DNA of 64,000 bases from Paenibacillus radicibacter (GTDB taxonomy: Bacteria; Bacillota; Bacilli; Paenibacillales; NBRC-103111), in NCBI RefSeq assembly GCF_024721995.1, contig NZ_JANQBC010000001.1, forward strand, positions 434,001-498,000, in the 5' to 3' direction. This document shows positions 60,516-64,000 of the stretch, one piece after another (the stretch's first letter is position 1; the number at the start of each line of letters is the position of its first letter). Position numbers and translations under genes: made by a program. The notes below the pieces were generated by a model. The model searched no databases. It was not told where the DNA came from and worked only from the letters and a program-made list of their open reading frames with translations.

Positions 60516-61013
60516 ATGAGTAAACAATTAACACTATCTACAGTAAGCAAATTGCATGCAAAAGAATTTAATGAGCAAAAAAAGGTCACTTTGAAAACAG
60601 GTGATTTCATCATGATTCAAACAAAATTCAGAAAAACTAATGTTCAAAATATGTTGGTGGAATATCAAGAAATTCTAGAGTCAATGAAAAATATGAATGT
60701 AGATTTTGGTGTGATTAAGGATATCTCATTTGTTTACTATATGCTGCTATTAAGGCATTTCACTAACCTTAATAATATCCCCAAGGACATTAATAAAATG
60801 GTCAGTGTATGTGAAAAGCTGATTGACTTGGACATCTTAGAAGAGATTTTTGAATCATTTGAGTTAGAAGAGTTGAAAAAGATTGATGAGATGATTAAGA
60901 AAATTAGTAATAACAGTAACCTCATTGGTAAACAGATGGGTGAAATTTTCACTAAAGCTGTAATTAACGAATCAGTGAAGGATGATGAAGATGGACTTCA
61001 ACAATCTGAATGA
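60516..61013 (+). CDS. Tail assembly chaperone-like protein
   Basis: 165 aa from ATG 60516 with AGAGGGAGAG upstream. Helical, between tube and tape measure genes. No slippery sequence with a clear -1 extension was found, but the next frame (60982 on) overlaps it. Confidence 0.6.
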   Translation: MSKQLTLSTVSKLHAKEFNEQKKVTLKTGDFIMIQTKFRKTNVQNMLVEYQEILESMKNMNVDFGVIKDISFVYYMLLLRHFTNLNNIPKDINKMVSVCEKLIDLDILEEIFESFELEELKKIDEMIKKISNNSNLIGKQMGEIFTKAVINESVKDDEDGLQQSE

Positions 61014-61422
61014 CTTATTAAGATATGCACAAGACAAGATCAATAAGACATTAAAGAATGAAGTAGCTATTGTCGCAAGAGAGGAAATGCAAGAGCAGAT
61101 CCAAGAGAAGGTTTATGACGCTTATGATCCATATAATCCAGATGGTCGAAGAATGTATGATGATGGTTTAATCGACAGTAGGAACATCGAAATTTCAATT
61201 GTAAACGATGATACGATCTCAATTGAGAATATTGCTTATGATGGCAATAGAAACATCCCATATATCGTTGAGAGTGGCGAAGGCTACGAGTATGGAAGCT
61301 CTCCAATATTGACTAAGGGTAGAAAGTTTACACAAGCAACTAGAGACAGTTTAAGTAATAGTAATACGCTTGAAAATGCAATGAAAGATGGTCTACATAG
61401 ACAAGGGTTTGACATCAGATAG
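60982..61422 (+). CDS. gp10-like tail completion protein
   Basis: 146 aa, overlapping the previous gene by 32 bases (start ATG 60982 or 60991). EDGLIDSRNIEISIVNDDT and PYIVESGEGYEYGSSPILTK resemble HK97 gp10-like tail-completion proteins. Could also be expressed as a frameshift product of the chaperone. Confidence 0.6.
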   Translation: MMKMDFNNLNDLLRYAQDKINKTLKNEVAIVAREEMQEQIQEKVYDAYDPYNPDGRRMYDDGLIDSRNIEISIVNDDTISIENIAYDGNRNIPYIVESGEGYEYGSSPILTKGRKFTQATRDSLSNSNTLENAMKDGLHRQGFDIR

Positions 61423-61433
61423 GAAGTGAAGAA

Positions 61434-62447
61434 ATGACAGAAAAAGTAATTAATAAAAATATGCTACGTGAAAGAGCACTTAAATTACCAAAAGTATCTG
61501 ATGAAATGCTTAAACAAATTCCAGAAGAGCACCTTCTGCTAATGAAAGAATACTTAGAAATAAGTAGTGGTTCGTTAAGTAGTCAAACTGTAGATCAATA
61601 TCGTTCCGCGTTAGGTCAGTTCTTTTGGTGGGTTCATGTTGCGTTGAATGATAAATCAATAGAAAAAATATCTAAACGCGATTTTATGAGATACTTGAGT
61701 TATCTATCAAATAGAGGAATGTCATCAAGTGGTCAGGCACTAAAAAAAGCAGCAGTCTCAAGTTTTAGTAACTATATAGAAAATGTTGTTGCTGATGACG
61801 ATGAAAAATTTAAAACTTTTAGAAACTTTACTCGTGGTTTGCCTTCAATTCCAAAGAACGTTGTCTACAACAAAGTAAAAATTACAAAAGACGAATATGA
61901 TTTGTTGATCAGCACACTTCTTGAGGATGAAAATTATCTGGGTGCTACATGGGTGGCTACTGCATTTAATATTGGTGCGCGCCGTTCGGAAATACCACAA
62001 TTGAAGAGTGAAATACTAAGCTATCCACTTCCTGAAGGACAGAATTATATTATGAGTCATATGGTTCGTTTGAAAGGTCGTGGAGAGGATGGAAAACAAG
62101 AGCCTTATATGGTCAACACTGATGCACTAGAATTTATGAAAATGTGGATAGAAAAACGTGGATATGAACATTCTCATATTTTCACTGTTAAATACGGTGG
62201 TGAAATCCGTAAAATGTCTCCTTCTTGGGCAGATGATTTTTGCGCAAATGTTTTAACTGACATATTAGGTAGAAGGATAAATCCCCACTTATTTAAGGCA
62301 TCTTGCATCACATACTTGCTTGAGATTAAGAAAGTGAAACTAGAAATTGTCTCAAAATATATTGCACATCATAATGATGTCTCAACAACTATAAAGCACT
62401 ATGATTTAAGAGATTTTGAAGAAGAGAAAAATCAAATTTTCGGATAA
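61434..62447 (+). CDS. YomM-like tyrosine recombinase with altered active site
   Basis: 337 aa. Core-binding domain (about 30-130) and catalytic domain with Arg in GARRSEI, Lys in RLKGRG, His in NPHLFKAS, His in YIAHHNDVS, Tyr in IKHYDL. The HxxR box reads HLFK, Lys in place of the second Arg. It sits inside the virion operon, where SPbeta has yomM. It may be a regulator or a weak recombinase. Confidence 0.8.
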   Translation: MTEKVINKNMLRERALKLPKVSDEMLKQIPEEHLLLMKEYLEISSGSLSSQTVDQYRSALGQFFWWVHVALNDKSIEKISKRDFMRYLSYLSNRGMSSSGQALKKAAVSSFSNYIENVVADDDEKFKTFRNFTRGLPSIPKNVVYNKVKITKDEYDLLISTLLEDENYLGATWVATAFNIGARRSEIPQLKSEILSYPLPEGQNYIMSHMVRLKGRGEDGKQEPYMVNTDALEFMKMWIEKRGYEHSHIFTVKYGGEIRKMSPSWADDFCANVLTDILGRRINPHLFKASCITYLLEIKKVKLEIVSKYIAHHNDVSTTIKHYDLRDFEEEKNQIFG

Positions 62448-62464
62448 TAAAATCCGCTTTTCAT
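62447..62464. promoter_or_regulatory. Copy of the phage-wide inverted repeat in the late operon
   Basis: ATAAAATCCGCTTTTCAT fits the consensus and stands 34 bases before the ATG of the 47-aa gene. Confidence 0.55.
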
Positions 62465-62497
62465 CACCAATTAAACAAAGGGAGAGAGCTATAATAT

Positions 62498-62641
62498 ATG
62501 CGTACATATGAAATAAAAGATACTACAGTAAACAACATTCTTACATTCCTTGATCGTGTTCCAATCACTGGAATTAAAGAGGTTCATGCAATGAATGAAA
62601 TTTTAATTGCTTTAAAACCATCAGAAAATGAAAAAAATTAA
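62498..62641 (+). CDS. Small late protein
   Basis: 47 aa (MRTYEIKDTTVNNILTFLD) with AAAGGGAGAG upstream. Location corresponds to small yom genes before the tape measure. Function unknown. Confidence 0.6.
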   Translation: MRTYEIKDTTVNNILTFLDRVPITGIKEVHAMNEILIALKPSENEKN

Positions 62642-62828
62642 GAATTACAGATCAAATTGCAATCATGTTAAACAGTACTCATCATACATACTGACTTCAT
62701 ATCCTCTTCAGCATTCTTGGAGATGTATTATTTGCCGTGGTCATGGAATAGATGTCGCATATAACGTTAGGCATCTATCCTATCAAGAATTAATTGAATA
62801 TTTCCCCGCGCACATATTATTAGCTTAA
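62628..62828 (+). CDS. Small Cys-containing protein
   Basis: 66 aa, overlapping the previous gene by 14 bases. Basic start (MKKIKNYRSNCNH) and CIIC suggest zinc binding. Weak ribosome site, so coupled translation is likely. Confidence 0.45.
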   Translation: MKKIKNYRSNCNHVKQYSSYILTSYPLQHSWRCIICRGHGIDVAYNVRHLSYQELIEYFPAHILLA

Positions 62829-62958
62829 GATTCTTAATCAAACAGTCTGCATTTATTCGTAAGTGCAGATGATTTGGAAAAGAATAGTGATCAACTCTTG
62901 AAGGTGTAACACTGTTCAATGGGATATTAAATAAATGAAAATATATAAATTGCTTGCA

Positions 62959-62990
62959 GGAGTTGGTTTATGCCATCTCCTTTTTATTTT
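62959..62990 (+). terminator. Terminator before the tape measure gene
   Basis: GGAGTTGG pairs with CCATCTCC (one mismatch), followed by TTTTTATTTT. Confidence 0.65.
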
Positions 62991-63011
62991 GTCTTGAGAA
63001 GGAGAAAACAC

Positions 63012-64000
63012 ATGGCAAATCAAGATTTAAGGATACTGATATCAGCGAATTTAAACGAAAATAAATCAATTAATAATATCAATAGTGCAATTAAAGCTAT
63101 TGAGTCACACCCTACGTTACAAAAAATTAAGTTAAAAGTAGATATTGACCAAAACTTTGCTACATCAATGGTTAAATTTATTTCTTCTGTTGAAAAAATG
63201 AAAGCAATTTCTGATGAACAGAACAAAGTTGTAGAAGAAACAATTACTGAGTACAAACGACTAGATGGAAGCATCGAAAAAGTAACAGAAAAAGTATTAA
63301 AGAATGGCGAAATAATCAAACAAACTAAAGTTAAGCATGACGAAAACAAAAAATCGATTCAAGAAGAAACTTCCGCTACTACAAAATTGGCTACTAGCAT
63401 TGAGAACCTGAATAAAGCCGAAATTGACTCTATTGTTGTTAACAGAAATCGTTCCAACTCAATAACAGGCTACAATGTGAAGTCATCTCAAGGCTACACT
63501 GTAATAAACAACCGTTTGGAATCTGATGGTCAAACTACAGTTGGAACTAAGACAACAACAAATTACTTAAAAGAAAGACAGGATTTGATAAGAGAGCGAG
63601 AAGCTATCTTAAAAGAAGCAGAATTGATTGATCGTGCTCATTATCTTGCATTAAAAACAAGTAATGAAAAAGTTATTGCAGAAGAAAAAATGCATGTACT
63701 TGCACTACAGCAAAATGCCAAACGTGAACAGGACTATCTAAAACAAAAAATGGACACAGAGTCTAAGATTTTAGATATGAAACGTAGGTTCGGTTCGGAC
63801 TCAAGTCTTAAGAATCAGCTAGAAGAATTACATGTTAAGACCAGTGCAATTGAAAGTGTAGGAAATTATAAACAAGCTATTGGTGGGGTGCAATCTGAAT
63901 TAAAACGTATTGCAGCTACAGCAAATACAAGCGGTAGTCATATAGATCGATTTGGAGAGTCAATAAAATCGGCAATGACAAAATTTCCAGTGTGGATGAT
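63012..64000 (+). CDS. Tail tape measure protein, N-terminal part
   Basis: At least 329 residues, running off the right edge. AGAAGGAGAAA precedes ATG 63012. Residues 1-120 and 190-330 are helical and heptad-like (MANQDLRILISANLNENK; RERQDLIREREAILKEAELI), typical of a tape measure. By position it is the SPbeta YomI equivalent, which also carries cell-wall hydrolase domains further downstream, outside this window. Confidence 0.8.
   Translation, partial: MANQDLRILISANLNENKSINNINSAIKAIESHPTLQKIKLKVDIDQNFATSMVKFISSVEKMKAISDEQNKVVEETITEYKRLDGSIEKVTEKVLKNGEIIKQTKVKHDENKKSIQEETSATTKLATSIENLNKAEIDSIVVNRNRSNSITGYNVKSSQGYTVINNRLESDGQTTVGTKTTTNYLKERQDLIREREAILKEAELIDRAHYLALKTSNEKVIAEEKMHVLALQQNAKREQDYLKQKMDTESKILDMKRRFGSDSSLKNQLEELHVKTSAIESVGNYKQAIGGVQSELKRIAATANTSGSHIDRFGESIKSAMTKFPVWM

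Noticed and set aside
60982-61013. Programmed -1 frameshift joining the tail chaperone and the next gene
   Set aside because: No clear slippery heptamer in the short overlap, and the second gene has its own ATG with a nearby AAGGA; left as separate genes.
1-64000. An arbitrium (AimR-AimP-AimX) communication module
   Set aside because: No TPR-type AimR-sized gene with a following short peptide gene was found in this window; lysogeny control here appears to use the LexA-like repressor.

Overview
The window looks like about half of a temperate phage or prophage of a Bacillales host, most likely Bacillus, and related to the SPbeta group. The DNA is AT-rich, genes are tightly packed behind strong AGGAGG-type ribosome sites, and the right arm has an SPbeta-like order: a single-subunit RNA polymerase of the YonO type (DxDxD motif), an HU protein, a YonJ-like phosphoesterase, large terminase, portal, protease/scaffold, decoration protein, major capsid, connector and tail genes, a YomM-like tyrosine recombinase, and the start of a tape measure. 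These similarities are recalled from family knowledge; no search was run.

Layout. (1) 1-9.4 kb, minus strand: about 20 small early genes of mostly unknown function, including a membrane protein with HExxH and an HNH endonuclease. (2) 9.5-12.1 kb: lysogeny switch, with a LexA-like self-cleaving repressor, a divergent small gene, three operators, a second autoregulated-looking unit and a small HTH protein. (3) 12.1-21 kb, minus strand: more small early genes, including a DUF262 protein, a zinc-binding/RNA-polymerase-alphaCTD fusion, an SOS-boxed MazF-like toxin and a probable ADP-ribosyltransferase. (4) 21-24.5 kb: an RsfA-like sporulation regulator, an ATP-dependent DNA ligase, a membrane protein and a lipoprotein. 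(5) 24.7-30 kb: a DNA methylase-helicase fusion followed by a polyvalent protein with an LPD29-type domain. (6) 30-37 kb: small genes, two possible homing endonucleases, a tyrosine recombinase, and a plus-strand small-RNA locus carrying two type I-C CRISPR-repeat mimics, a candidate RNA anti-CRISPR. (7) 37-41.6 kb: replication module with a strand-skewed non-coding block, a replication-initiator candidate, iteron-like repeats and a DEAH helicase. (8) 42-64 kb, plus strand: the late operon, with two tRNAs and three structured RNA candidates.

How it fits together: the LexA-like repressor probably ties induction to DNA damage. An 18-bp inverted repeat (ATRAAA-N6-TTYYAT) recurs more than 30 times between early genes, just before the ribosome site of the next gene, and also stands upstream of the late-operon promoter; it is a good candidate for a global operator, comparable in role to the SPbeta repeated element. 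The host RNA polymerase would transcribe early genes and the YonO-like gene, whose product then transcribes late genes.

Several small early genes carry single-base deletions or in-frame stops. This is either real decay or sequencing error, and affects confidence at 8.0-9.1, 12.3-12.5, 14.2-14.4 and 24.5 kb.
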